DNA of 64,000 nt from contig CM060830.1 of NCBI GenBank assembly GCA_030762175.1, forward strand, positions 51,581,501 through 51,645,500, read 5' to 3'. The translations under genes were made by a program, and so were the position numbers. Positions 12,235 through 23,060 of this stretch are shown here, one piece after another (the first letter of the stretch is position 1; the number at the start of each line of letters is the position of its first letter). The DNA comes from Metallyticus violacea. Its lineage: Eukaryota > Arthropoda > Insecta > Mantodea > Metallyticidae. The notes beneath the pieces were generated by a model that saw only the letters and a program-made list of their open reading frames with translations, was not told where the DNA came from and did no database searches.

Positions 12235-12885
12235 TCCCCTACTGGAGATTTCCACACCGAGCTTTCCTGTTTGCTCTCAGTATCGATATGACGTAAGCTA
12301 TGTTTCATCAGTAGCGATTATCTTTGAAAGAAACTGCGCATCTTCCTGCAACATCATCTTCAACTGCACACTTACATCTTTTGTTCAGGAACCCATTGTG
12401 TACAAGCACGTATCTTGTGCTACTTTTCGCTTACCCACTGACATTTTTCAGTATTTCTGAAAATGTTCTCATGTTCTGTCATAATGACAGCAGAGGTGTT
12501 CGTGTTTTCTTCTGTTAGAGCACAAACTGATGCCCCGGGTCCTTTGAAATTGATTTCTTTCCCTCTTTAAATATATTAAACCACCTTATAATTGTGCTCT
12601 AAGGAAGAACAGATTCTCCTTAGGCTTCATATAACAATGCAAAGGCCTCAGCCGAAGATTTTGTTGAGACAAAAGCAGACTTTCAGAGCAGTTCGCTGCT
12701 TGTCACCTCAATTTTGCTGTAGGCGGAACTGAACATGTCGCAATTTGCACATGTCCCATAGGATGACAAAGAAACTAGTACCACGTGTACATTGTGCATC
12801 AAGGTAACAAAATATGGTAACTTCAAATTACAGCGAGAGAAATTATGCGTATAAAATTGTATTGATCATTTCTTTATTGAACAGC

Positions 12886-13161
12886 ACCGCCGCGGGTGGT
12901 CGAGATCGTTAAGGCGCGGACTCGTAAGCGGGAGGTCTGGGGTTCGAATCCCGCCAGGACCGTCCTCCCTGATTGAGGTTTTTTTCCGGTTTTCCTCAGT
13001 CCTCATAAATGGCAAATGCCGGAGAGGTACCCTAAACTTAGGCCTGGAATGTTTCCTTTCTTAAAAATAAATCTTTTTCCGATATGTCATTTCATATCAT
13101 GTTCCATCAGTGTCCTGTGGTGCCTCTGCAGCAAAAACGGGCGTTAAATACTATTCAATCA
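12886..13161 (+). repeat. SINE-A copy, full length, 13-bp target duplication
   Basis: This is the best reference copy of the family. The flanks are TTTATTGAACAGC (12873-12885) and TTTACTGAACAGC (13162-13174), which differ at one base. The head has an A-box-like TGGTCGAGATCGTTAAGG and the B box GGTTCGAATCC, with the folded layout of a tRNA-Ser/Leu with a long variable arm. The body follows (TCCTCATAAATGGCAAATGC, then TAGGCCTGGAA), and the end is GGGCGTTAAATACTATTCAA. The target is the right inverted end of the surrounding mariner, so the SINE is the younger insertion. Confidence 0.97.
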
Positions 13162-13674
13162 TTTACTGAACAGCCGTCTTTGATTTTGCTGCATTGAAAA
13201 ATATTAATTTGCTACAAAGAAGGCCTCACTGTGTGCTGTGTAGAGGTTTGTTGCAATACCGAAATAAATATTCATATAGTTGATTTTCCTTGAGTAAATC
13301 TTCATTCAAATGATTCTCCAAATCCTTTAATATATGCTACTGATTATTTGATAGGCACGGCATTTCCTTTGCGGGTTGTAAATATTGTTCATATCCTTAA
13401 AGGAAAAAATGTTCTAGAATTTCCAGAAGACCGCAACAATTTGCACTCAAAACCAATCGAATTTCTAAGGAATTAATTTCTTCGTGTTGCGGATAATAAC
13501 CTTCTTAACGAGGAACCCCTGCGTGAACAAAAGATAGTGTGTTGCGTCATTAGCGGCGAGAGAATAATATATCCTCCTCTTTTTAAAACAACTAATATAA
13601 TAGATGTGTCCAGAATGTTTTGCAGCCCTTTTCCATGAGGCAGCTTTCCAACAGGACTTTGCAGCCCACGTCCC

Positions 13675-13790
13675 TTGCATGCAGTTTCGATGATAGAGCC
13701 ATCACTAACAACACATGGTCCCTTGGTCCCCCGAATTAACACCCTGCGATATTTATATCTGGGGGGCATCAAAAGAAAAAGTGTACACAT
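13675..13790 (+). mobile_element. Transposase fragment, DUF4817/IS630-like family
   Basis: A + strand frame near 13705-13770 reads GPLVPRINTLRYLYLGGIKR. This parallels the conserved WPPRSPDLTP-xx-FFLWGxxK region of transposases that carry the third catalytic aspartate, with several substitutions. Only this short segment is recognisable, and no inverted ends were found. A chance resemblance is possible. Confidence 0.4.
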
Positions 13791-13799
13791 TAAGTTAAT

Positions 13800-15603
13800 T
13801 GAAAAACAACATTCGCGAAGAAATTTCTATCTCACTCAGTGGAAACTACAGAGGTAATGAATGGTTAATTTCATAAGCTGATGCTATTACATGAAGGGAG
13901 GCAGTTTCAGTATCTTCTAGCTTGATAATGAGGAGTAAATGTACCTTTTAAGTGTTAGTAACGCTACAATCATAGCTACGGACTTTGTGACTCCCGTTCA
14001 TCGCATTACCAGCTTGAACGGACCGACCGGCCGTTACGCGTGGAGCGGTCCCGTGAAGGAAAAATCACTCAATACACGGTAGAGTTAAAATTTTGAATAA
14101 AGAACGTAAGAGTAGAAAGAGGGTCGAAACAGCGCCTCAAGACTAGAAGCTAATGGTTTAGGACACTTTGTTGTGATGCTAAGGCGTAAAATTTAAATCC
14201 CCAACTGTGTTTATGGTTCATTAAGGGGACTGAAAACACATTAGCTTACCTTAAACAAATAGTTCTGTAAAATACATGACGTAATATTGGAGTTCATGTA
14301 TATTATTGTTCACAAAACTGACCTACTGTAGTACATTTAGTTGGAAACTAAGGTATTACAGGGATGTAACAGCGGAGGCCTCTGTTTTTGAAATCCCGAA
14401 GGACGTGCGCTGTAGATTATAACCTATGTCCTTTAAAATCTATCACCCTCAACCCGGAATAAACCCAGAACCTCTTGAGCCAGGCATAGCAATATTAATA
14501 GATTGAAAAAATCGTTTTTACATGCTCTTTTTTGCGTTTTGACGCGACAGTTGATGGATGCACTTGTTTACTTGTATCTAAACAGGTACAGGGAACGAAC
14601 ACGTCTCTCTTGCGCAACCAAAAACTTACTAATAATGGATTTAGATCCAGCATAAAGACCTTGCCTTTAACCTCGGTAGTAATACAGCTATTTACAGACT
14701 GCGCGCTTAAAGTAACCTTTGGTGTGCACAGCACAAAAGTAAAAAGACGAGACAGCACGAATCAACCGCATGACGCGTGTAAAGTCAGGTGATAAAACCT
14801 AACACAGTTCAACGGAGCTTAGCAAACAGAAGCACATCACTTCACGTCGGCCTACCGCCGAGTCATAAATGCTCGCCATGTTGCCATTTTCCTACTCCCC
14901 AGTAACCACGAGGCCGTAAAGACATATTATCAGCAGCATGACAGCGAACGGCTTTTATGATCTCTCGCTGACAGGGAAAACGTGGTTGATTAATTCACCG
15001 TTATCTGAGGATCATAAATGCACAGTTTTATGTGGATGCGCTTGCTAGAAGTACAGATAACCAGCATCCGAGTATAATAACCCCAAAAGTTACTAAATGC
15101 AGCCTGTAAATAATAATAAAAATGGCCTTATTATCTAGGAAGTTTTAATATTGTATTGACCTCACTGGATATGAGAAAGTAAATAAAAGGCGGTAACGAG
15201 TTTGAGTGTTTGTTTTAAAATATTTAAGAAAATGGCTAAAAATGATTATTTATATAAGGCAGGCTCCTGTAGAAAAATTCACTAAATGGTAGAACCTTCA
15301 CAAGATTGTGGAAAATGTGAAACATCACTTTATAGCCACTCGCTTCCTAAGTTACGGTTTTTAGCCTGCTGTTTTTAATACTACAATTTTTTTGAGGGAC
15401 TTCGCGGGCCAGTCGAGATGATAGAGGAAAACTCGTCGATATAGTGCGGTAAACGGGGAGCATTCTTGGAGAGCTTTGCTGAGGTGCAACATTTGGTCAT
15501 GCTGATTTGAGGTCGCAGTAGCTTTTGCTGTAGAGGACAAATGCGAATGTTGCTTACTAAGCACGAGAGAAGAATTTTTAGAACTTTCATTATACATTTG
15601 TGA
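13800..15603. other. Spacer without a supported gene
   Basis: The overlapping frames at 14495-14792 on both strands cannot both be genes and neither has a domain. The frames at 15361-15669 (minus) overlap a patch of moderate GC content but show no motif. No SINE or transposase segment was noticed. Confidence 0.5.
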
Positions 15604-15883
15604 TTTTTTTTTTTTTGAATAGTATTTAAGGCCAGTTTTTACTACTGTGGCACCACAGGCGATGAACACTGATGATACATGAAATGATAAATTGGGAAAT
15701 GATTTTTTTAAGGAAACGTTCCAGGCCTAAGTTTAGGGTACCTCCCCGGCATTTGCCAGTCACGAGGACTGAGGAAAACCTGAAAAAAATCTCAGTCAGG
15801 AAGGGCGGTCCTGGTGGGATTCGAGCCCCAGACCTCCCGCTCACGAGTCTGCGCCTTAACGACCTCGGCCACCTGTGGCGGTT
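15604..15883 (-). repeat. SINE-A copy, full length
   Basis: The minus-strand copy has its head at 15810-15883 (ACGACCTCGGCCACC is the reverse complement of the A-box region) and a B box read as GATTCGAGCCCC near 15818. A short TTTGTGA occurs at 15597-15603 and 15884-15890 and may be the target duplication. The 3' end borders a T run. The frames at 15626-15844 and 15672-15890 are element sequence. Confidence 0.93.
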
Positions 15884-17922
15884 TTTGTGAAAATGAATCA
15901 GTGCCAGTAACCAACGGCGGCTGGGGGCAGCACAAAACCAGAGTGCCCAACTTTATTACTGCTACTTCTCGAATCTAACAACTAGAACATATCTGAACGT
16001 GCCCAACAGAAAGAAAGAGAGATGAGTTAATAAACATACCCTAATAACGCACCTATTTAAAGAAAACGATTAATTCTTCTCGTTTTTATGGCAGTAAATT
16101 TATGGCTGATCGTTTGATTAAAGTATGAAATCCGCAGGATATAGTCTTATCTCTACAGAAAGCACTGTATATCCTCTTCCTATGTTTTGAAATCACAGTG
16201 TGACTCGATTGTGATCTACCCAGTTTTTTTATTTCAATATCCTGTTCCAACGATCTCCAAGAAAAATACTGAAGATTTGCATAATATTGATTTGCTTTAC
16301 TTCAATTAATATAAAAAGGAACAAATTATCTGCTTCATGAATTTTAGGACGCTTCACTAGTGTACCTTCAAGTCGAGGCATACTTGCCTGGGAACGCACG
16401 TAACGAGAGCTGGCGTTTCAAGTAGTCCGTACACATAATGGTTCTTATGGGCAAGAGGCTCCAAAATACTCTACTGGCATACCGTGACTGTGGTTCGCAA
16501 CGCGATTGCAGTTGCCTACAGATAACTGCAAACACAAACACCACAAGTCGCCTACACACTTTATTATTTTTATGTATAATACACATCACATAAAGTGATA
16601 GAAAATAAACTTTGACATCTTGGAGGTTAGCGCAAACCAGCTACCTCCTAGAACAGCCGTCCCTGCCAGTGACAAGTATTGTAATGCTCAAATGAATAAA
16701 GAGTGGTAAACAGGATATATTGGATTCATAATGTTCATTCCCTTGGCCTGCAAGTTTGTGTAAATCATGAGCAACTCTAGTATTAGTATCACTGCTAATA
16801 AAAACCGGCGTGCATCTACTGTGGTCGCCATAGCACTTCTCGATACTTGGTTTCTGTTTGTTCTGATATTTGTATTATGTTTGCTTCCAAAAGTTTTAAA
16901 ACTGATACAAGTTAATTGGTTAGCAGCGCTAAAATAGTGATCATACTATCTGCTATTTCTTCCAATGCTTGTATTAATTCCCTGTTTTGTACAGCGATAC
17001 TTAAAATAGTATTCTTTCTGCGCAAGGAAAATTACTTTTTTGTTTCTATAACGCCGTATAACTTCCTCTGCACCAACCGACACCTTTCGATCCCAGCTTC
17101 CGAAAGTGGCTTTTGTGGCGTTTGGGTAGGTTCCCCTAGGCCTGCTTACTCCGGTTTTATCTATCACTCATTTTGCTAATTGGTCCATTTTCTCTTCATC
17201 ACCATGATTGTCCACCTCAAGTAATGTGATTGAAAGATGACGTAGGCAATCTTTTCCCTCACTTTGCTATTACGATTTTGCTCCAAATTTCTAACGAAAA
17301 GAAAGTACTTGTTCGATTTGTTCTCAGCGCACTCCCTCCGTAGTAAGTAAAGTGGAAAACGTTTAGAGGCGGGGGAAGGAGAGAAGAGAAAAATAAAATG
17401 ACAGAACGACAGCCATATTAAAGTCATTCCGCAGTAACGAAACTGCTGAGAATCGGTGCGATAGGAATATTCTTGGCACCCCGGCTTCGTTGTTCGTTTT
17501 GGTATTGGGATAGGAATTGATTGTAATGGAAATTTAATAAAAATAGAGAAAAATAAATAATTAGCAGATCAACTAACGTTTAAAGAAAATGCTTAAAATG
17601 ACGGCAATAATTTTTCTGGAAATATTTTATTTCCAGAAGGTTGTCCATTAAGGTTGTAAGGCTAGGTGTTTTTTATTGACTAATTAAAACATTTCCTTAT
17701 TCGAACAAGTGCGCTGTCTTTATGTAGATAGCCAATCACCAGTAATACGGTCGAAGACTTTAACTTGTGTGGTTTATCAAGTCACTGTCAGGGATGGTTG
17801 AAGATGTTTTCATTACTGTGTAGGCTAGCGTTGTCTTAAGCCAGTTGATTATGTCTGGCTCTTCTGAGATTTTGTAGTTCCTGGAGACTAATAGAAGTAT
17901 GAGGAGGCAGACGAAATAATTT

Positions 17923-17924
<2 letters not shown>
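15884..17924. other. Spacer without a supported gene
   Basis: Frames of 73-87 codons occur on both strands at 16368-16589, 16916-17179 and 17176-17427. None shows a recognisable motif or a splice-site context that would support an exon. Confidence 0.5.

Positions 17925-17958
<34 letters not shown>
17925..17958. repeat. (TA)n microsatellite
   Basis: About 17 perfect dinucleotide units. Confidence 0.97.
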
Positions 17959-17962
<4 letters not shown>

Positions 17963-20076
17963 TCGCCAACTTTCGTTTTATTGAAGTAATATTGAATTGT
18001 ATTTTTTTTTATTTTAAAAGTAATGTCTTTTTTATTTTTAAACTTTTCTTAAACTCCCTTAGGGGCCGAGTACCATATGATAAGTTGGCAACTCTCAATT
18101 TATAACTTTTCCCTCTGTCTCTACGTAATTGTCAACTACAGCAGAACGACGTGGTATCTTAACAAGGTCATGCAGTAAAGATTTCAGTGAAATATCAAGA
18201 TTTTATTTAAAGAGTGATCAATGCATATGTACAGCAAAATCAACGGAAGATTGAGCTTACGTATAAACAGATTTAAGGATGACTTATTAAACATGATTTT
18301 TTTTATATTTCATGTAAGTTTAATTTATTTATATTTACATTATTGATAGTCACAGTGCCATAATTTTGAACATGAAACAAATTTGTTATGACATTATAAG
18401 AGCTATTTCTGTGGTATATTTAACATAAATTAGCTTTCCATTAATTTGGACATCCCATGTGTCAACTATTCCCCCACAAAATCTAACACTTCGCCACGCT
18501 ATCTTCCCGAAAGTCGTAAACATGATCATTGTAACCCATACTTGCACCAGGAAGGGAGAGCTGCGATTGTCATTAGTCGTAAATGAGTATTTATTCTTGA
18601 GAGACAAGTGAATAATTAACTAACTCTCTTGGAGTAGCATTGTTGGCATGCCTCACTTCGCTGCTACGAAACTAGCTGAATAAATGCGTCCCGGAAATGC
18701 GTATTTTATTCCATTACCAACACCTATATACCAGGGTAGGTCCATAAGTTTCCGGCCTAACCATTTTATAGGTACGATATTTTACTTTTCAATACACGTG
18801 CATTGCAGTTGCGCGTTGCGATGAAATTCAAAGAACTGAGCACTTGTGATATTCCTTTTCCTTAGTACGAAGTGGAAGATATGCTAAATATGGACGGACT
18901 GAAATCGAAGTACAACACTTTCCCACCCTTACTCACTTCTCGGAAGTGTTTGAATGCATCATAAAAGGACCGCCTGTCGGAGGCGGGAGTCATCTAAGTG
19001 CTGAGGCTCCAATAGAAAGTGACCCATCAAGAGTCTTAACAAACGCCGAGAGCTCAAGAGGATGGGGCAGCAATTACATTTGAATTAGTCTTAATAATTT
19101 GCATGAGCTTGATACAATTCCTCTGACACCGAAAGCAGCCTTGAAGATTATTTGCAGTGCAAGCGCTGCAGCTACGCTACTTACCCGGTTATTGTAAGGA
19201 ACTATACGTTTCGTCATTCAAAGCCATCTTGATGTTATATCCCGATGTGCAATTGTTATTAAATTTTATCACAGACTTGTGTTTGTATTAAAAGATGGAG
19301 TGCAGCCCGGAATTAACTTAGATAAAAACAATACAGTCAGATATTACAAAAAGTATCTAAAAATGATAGCCTTATTATCTCAAATGAAAAATAAAAGACA
19401 ATGGCTTTGAGAAAAGCGTGTAATAAGATACAAAATAGACTTGAATAATAAAACACTAGAAAAGTTTCAAAATTTAAATTATTAACAACAACAACAACAA
19501 TGATGATGATGAAAAAGAAGAAGAGAGTCACGATTGTTTCAAAGATTTCCCAGTAATGAGAAAGTATGAACTTGAATTTGTAGGGTAATTTGGTCAGAAT
19601 TATTCGGGGGAATTCGATTCAACGTAAAAATGTATAGTATTATTGCCTGTGACCTGTACAAGTGAGCAACCACAAAATTTTCGCAAGCTTTAATTCAAAA
19701 GAGCGAGTGGTGACACCAACCCGGTAACGTAAATATTTCGGAATATTTACATTCTGTAAGCCTTGTTTTTATTCATTATGCCATCCCTTTATTTACGTAG
19801 GAGAATACAGGTAATAAAGTCAGTTTCATGACATGCGCACTCAGAATTTTTTCTAGCGAAATACCGAGGCTATCCTTACAGTATATATTGAAGTATAAAC
19901 ATGATTTGATAACCTGTAAAACAGCACAGTAGCGCAAAACGTTTGGGAATGCTTGTTCCAAGCAAGTTTGGAGATCTTGTCGCGATAGGGAATAATATGA
20001 ATTTCAAAGCTTACAATTAGTAATAGTAATGAAACGAAATTCCTGTTAGAAAAGCATTAATAACTCTTTAGATAGA
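17959..20076. other. Spacer with possible transposon end
   Basis: CAGGGTAGGTCCATAAGTTT near 18733 looks like the start of a Tc1/mariner-type element, but I found no partner end and no transposase motif in the following 600 bases. No host gene is supported. Confidence 0.4.
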
Positions 20077-20350
20077 CCGCCAGAGTGGCCGAGGTCGTTA
20101 AGGCACGGACTTGTAAGCGGGATGTCTGGTGTTTGAATTTTCACCAATGCCACTCTCACTGATAAGTTTTTTCAGTTTTTCCTCAATTCTCATAAATGGC
20201 AAATACCCGAGATGTCCTAAATTTAGGCCTGGATTGCTTTTTACCGTTAAAAAAAATTCTTTCCCAATTTATAATTTCATCTCGTGTATCACCAGTGTCT
20301 ACCTACTGAAATGGTTCAAGAGTAAAAATTTGCGTTAAACACTATTCAAA
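20077..20350 (+). repeat. SINE-A copy, full length, diverged
   Basis: The head GTGGCCGAGGTCGTTAAGGC is intact, while the B box is mutated (GTTTGAATTTT). Body and end (GCGTTAAACACTATTCAAAA) are present. TTTAGATA before and TTTAGAGATA after suggest a target duplication that has since changed. This is an older copy than the one 170 bp downstream in the opposite orientation. Confidence 0.93.
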
Positions 20351-20519
20351 AACTGTTTTAGAGATACAGTTGCATAATGCAGTTTGAAAATTGGGCGATA
20401 GAGCTTAGTCCGTAATAAGTTTTGAATAGGATCAACTGTTAAGTGTCGGCATATTAAAAGAATCGATAGCGAGGCAACCTTTGTTAACATTCCGACTGAA
20501 TCGAGTCCCAGAACAAGAA

Positions 20520-20803
20520 TGAATGAATGGTTGGTGTTTAACGCCCGTTTTACAACCGAGGCACCACAAGCGATAGACATTGGTGATAAATGTGATGAAA
20601 TCATATATTGGGAAAAGTTATTTTTAAGGAAGTAATCGTTCCAGGCCTAAGTTTTAGGTACCTCCCCGGCATTTACCATTTATGAGGATTGAGGAAAAAC
20701 TGGAAATAACCTCAGTCAAGGAGGACGGTCCTGGTGGGATTCGAACCCCAAACCTTCCGCTCACGAGTCCGTGCCTTAACGACCTCGGCCGCCCGTGGCG
20801 GTG
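20520..20803 (-). repeat. SINE-A copy, full length, perfect 11-bp target duplication
   Basis: CAGAACAAGAA occurs at 20509-20519 and 20804-20814. The minus-strand head (reverse complement of GCCGCCCGTGGCGG at the right edge) and B box GGTTTGGGGTTCGAATCCC are nearly consensus. The 3' end is a (TGAA)n-like tail, read on the + strand as GAATGAATGG. The frame at 20682-20873 is the antisense of this element. Confidence 0.97.
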
Positions 20804-20814
20804 CAGAACAAGAA

Positions 20815-21984
20815 GAATCCTACAAAACAATAGAATGGCGAAAACACTGGTTTGTTGCTGTATTTTAATTTAGGGACTCAAGTTTAGTATTACTTTTTAC
20901 TGATATGGTTATCTTTTCAATTTGTAGATCTGTGCAAATGTCTTTCTCATCAATAATTGCAATGGTGTAGGTTTCATTCGTATCAACTGAGCATTTTGGT
21001 ATTCCTTTGACAGTATACGAGTATATATTTGTCTATGTTTTTTTTTTTTACTGCGCTTTAGCATAATTTTACCTCTACAGTAAGATTACATATAAATAGG
21101 CATACAGGTTTTATAAAAAGTATTACTAAATCTTTAAGCGCACCTTTTGGGTAAAACACTGGTTAGTGTTTTACCCTAGTGCTGCGGATGACATTTGTAA
21201 TGGATAACATTGAGGCTTTTCTCCAATTATTCCTCTACATTCTTCGCTTTCCTCTCCCTTTTCATTTATTCTTAATACTTGAGACATTCCCCTGCCAGGG
21301 ACTCGATGTATGGGGCACTTCGAAATCAAGTAATGAGCTGGGCGAGAATAGTTTGATCCCATAAGCTGGACTTATCTTCTTCCTAGTTTTCGAAACGATG
21401 TTGTAATGGTTGAGAGCTGTCAGTGAATTGCTGTCAGATGGGGCTTGTGGTGCCGTACTCACAGGAAGCTCCATATAGACTAACGTGTTTAAAGGTCACT
21501 CCTAATTGTCCTTTTTATTTTTTTGTCCTTAAAAGAGGGCACAAACTGCCCAGTCTTGAATATTCATTTTGGAAAAAGAAACTTTTAAACTACACATATA
21601 AGAATTTGTTTTATTTATTTGTTTTTTAATATTGTCAAACTAACCGGGCCTCAACACCGCATTGCTGTGTTGAATGTGCAAATGTTTTGACTCTAATGGA
21701 AGAGAGAAACAAATGAACTTTGCTAACGGCTTCCTTCTCAAAATAACAAGCCCATTTAGTTCTTCTGTCTCTTTTTCAAGGCTGTTTTCGATTCACGACG
21801 CGATTGCGCACACTGAAGACCATGACCAGCTAAACATCATGTCCGCAGCACTGAGAACACGGTCTAAGTTGTAGTTATCTGTTTCTTGTTGCAAATGTCT
21901 TACGTAACGAGGTCTCTGCAACTTCCAGACCTATGTGCATGTTCTTCAGAGTTTTAGTTTTCGTGCTTTTTGTTTTTAGTCTAA
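20815..21984. other. Spacer without a supported gene
   Basis: Several overlapping frames at 21171-21474 on both strands lack motifs. A strong hairpin at 21149-21176 is listed separately. Confidence 0.5.
21149..21176. repeat. Perfect 12-bp inverted repeat, 4-nt loop
   Basis: GGGTAAAACACT and AGTGTTTTACCC flank the loop GGTT. GCAC upstream and GTGC downstream could extend the stem after a small bulge. There is no T-run typical of a pol III terminator directly after it. Its role is unknown; a relic of a palindromic transposon end is possible. Confidence 0.8.
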
Positions 21985-22110
21985 TCGAGTGCGGTGACTC
22001 AAGCGGTAAGCAGGGGATTGACATTCCAGAGGTGCCGGTCTCAAATCCGTTGGAGCCAACCGTCCTAACCTTGGGAGTTATTCGTGGTTTCCCTCAGTTA
22101 GCTAGGAGAT
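21985..22110 (+). repeat. tRNA-headed SINE-like element, single copy
   Basis: GTGCGGTGACTCAAGCGGTA near 21989 resembles a tRNA A-box region, and GGTCTCAAATCCG (22037-22049) resembles a B box at a plausible distance. GTGGTTTCCCTCAGT (22085-22099) resembles a phrase found just after the tRNA head in other insect SINEs. No second copy exists in the window, so the 3' limit is a guess. The 111-codon frame at 21933-22268 runs through it and starts with a hydrophobic stretch; I regard it as chance. Confidence 0.55.
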
Positions 22111-23060
22111 TACTACGATGGAATTTTTCGCTCGTCCATTTCTTTTCGTTGTTTCTGTTACAGGATCAAAAGGTATGCTCGGTGCGACGTGACGGTAGCT
22201 TGCGCTTTGTAAAGGTTTGTGGCCCGGCTTATGGCACGAAAGAATCCTATGAGGGACTGCAAATTTGAAGAGCGGGAGGGGGGAGATATATCATATCTGG
22301 AAATTGGAAATTTAGGGACTCTGTTCATGTCCGACATGGCTACCCGGTGTCTTCCTCACCTCAACCCTTCCTCTTGGAGGTGCCCGCACTGGGGTCTTAG
22401 GCTGAAGAACCGAAATATCCTCCTCCGACCCAAACACTCCAACTGGAGCCATAAGTTGCTTGTATTTACTTAATTATACGAGAACTGTAACCTCCTCCAA
22501 CCTTCACCATCTACGTAAATACGAGTTCCTCAAAATACATTTAAATTTATAGATTTTGTTAACGGAGTTGGAATACTAAACTCTCAAACCTTTGGAAAAT
22601 ATTTAAAACAATTGAAGTGGCTATTTCTTTGTCGTTTATACTCATTAACAATGTGATATTGGTCACTAATTATACCAAGCTTGTTCTATTTTTTATCCAA
22701 AACAGTTTCCTTTAACAGTAGTGTGAAATTGCTTTCCGCTCTTCTAGCAAGAAATCCTTTCCAGTTTCTACAATGAGTTTGCTGCATAACGTTCTGTCTT
22801 TTATTGGTGTTAAAATGCTTTTTCTTCCGGTGGCAGTAGAATAACAAAGTGCAATAGATACAAATAATAACCTTGAAAAGAGAATACGGGAAGAGAAAAT
22901 AAAACAGCGAAAATAAAGGAATACACTCACACAATAGATTAGAAAATTAAATAAAATAGGAGAATGCAAACAGATTTCATTTACCTGTCTAGCCACAAAC
23001 ACTGTTACTAAATTTCGTTTTTTGACCATCAAATATCGCCCTTGCTACTACATTCTTATA
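22111..23060. other. Spacer without a supported gene
   Basis: Frames at 22219-22473 and 22686-23032 have no recognisable domain. The sequence up to the mariner end at 23061 is otherwise featureless. Confidence 0.5.

Larger units (their letters stand above)
11671..13176 (-). mobile_element. Mariner element, decayed, split by a SINE
   Basis: The left end GGCTGTTCAATGAATGATCA (11673-11692) is an imperfect inverted copy of the right end TGATCATTTCTTTATTGAAC (12863-12882). The minus strand encodes transposase fragments in N-to-C order from right to left: an N-terminal WFNIFKEGKK piece near 12.57 kb, the catalytic HHDKARPH piece near 12.01 kb, and a C-terminal piece containing KRWNKCI near 11.78 kb, all separated by frameshifts and stops. 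A (TTA)n tract at 12166-12234 sits inside. A SINE-A inserted into the right inverted end, and the final bases resume at 13162. The element is inactive. Confidence 0.85.

Noticed and set aside
12084..12308. Poly-asparagine protein
   Set aside because: The run comes from the (TTA)n microsatellite inside the mariner remnant.
18733..19330. CAGGGTAGGTCCATAAG as a transposon end with coding sequence downstream
   Set aside because: No partner end and no transposase motif found in any frame.
20682..20873. Frames encoding GPGGIRTPNLPLTS-like peptides at several loci
   Set aside because: These peptides are translations of SINE-A heads in antisense, not a protein family.
21933..22268. Secreted protein with a hydrophobic N-terminus
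   Set aside because: The frame runs through a tRNA-like SINE head and has no conserved domain.
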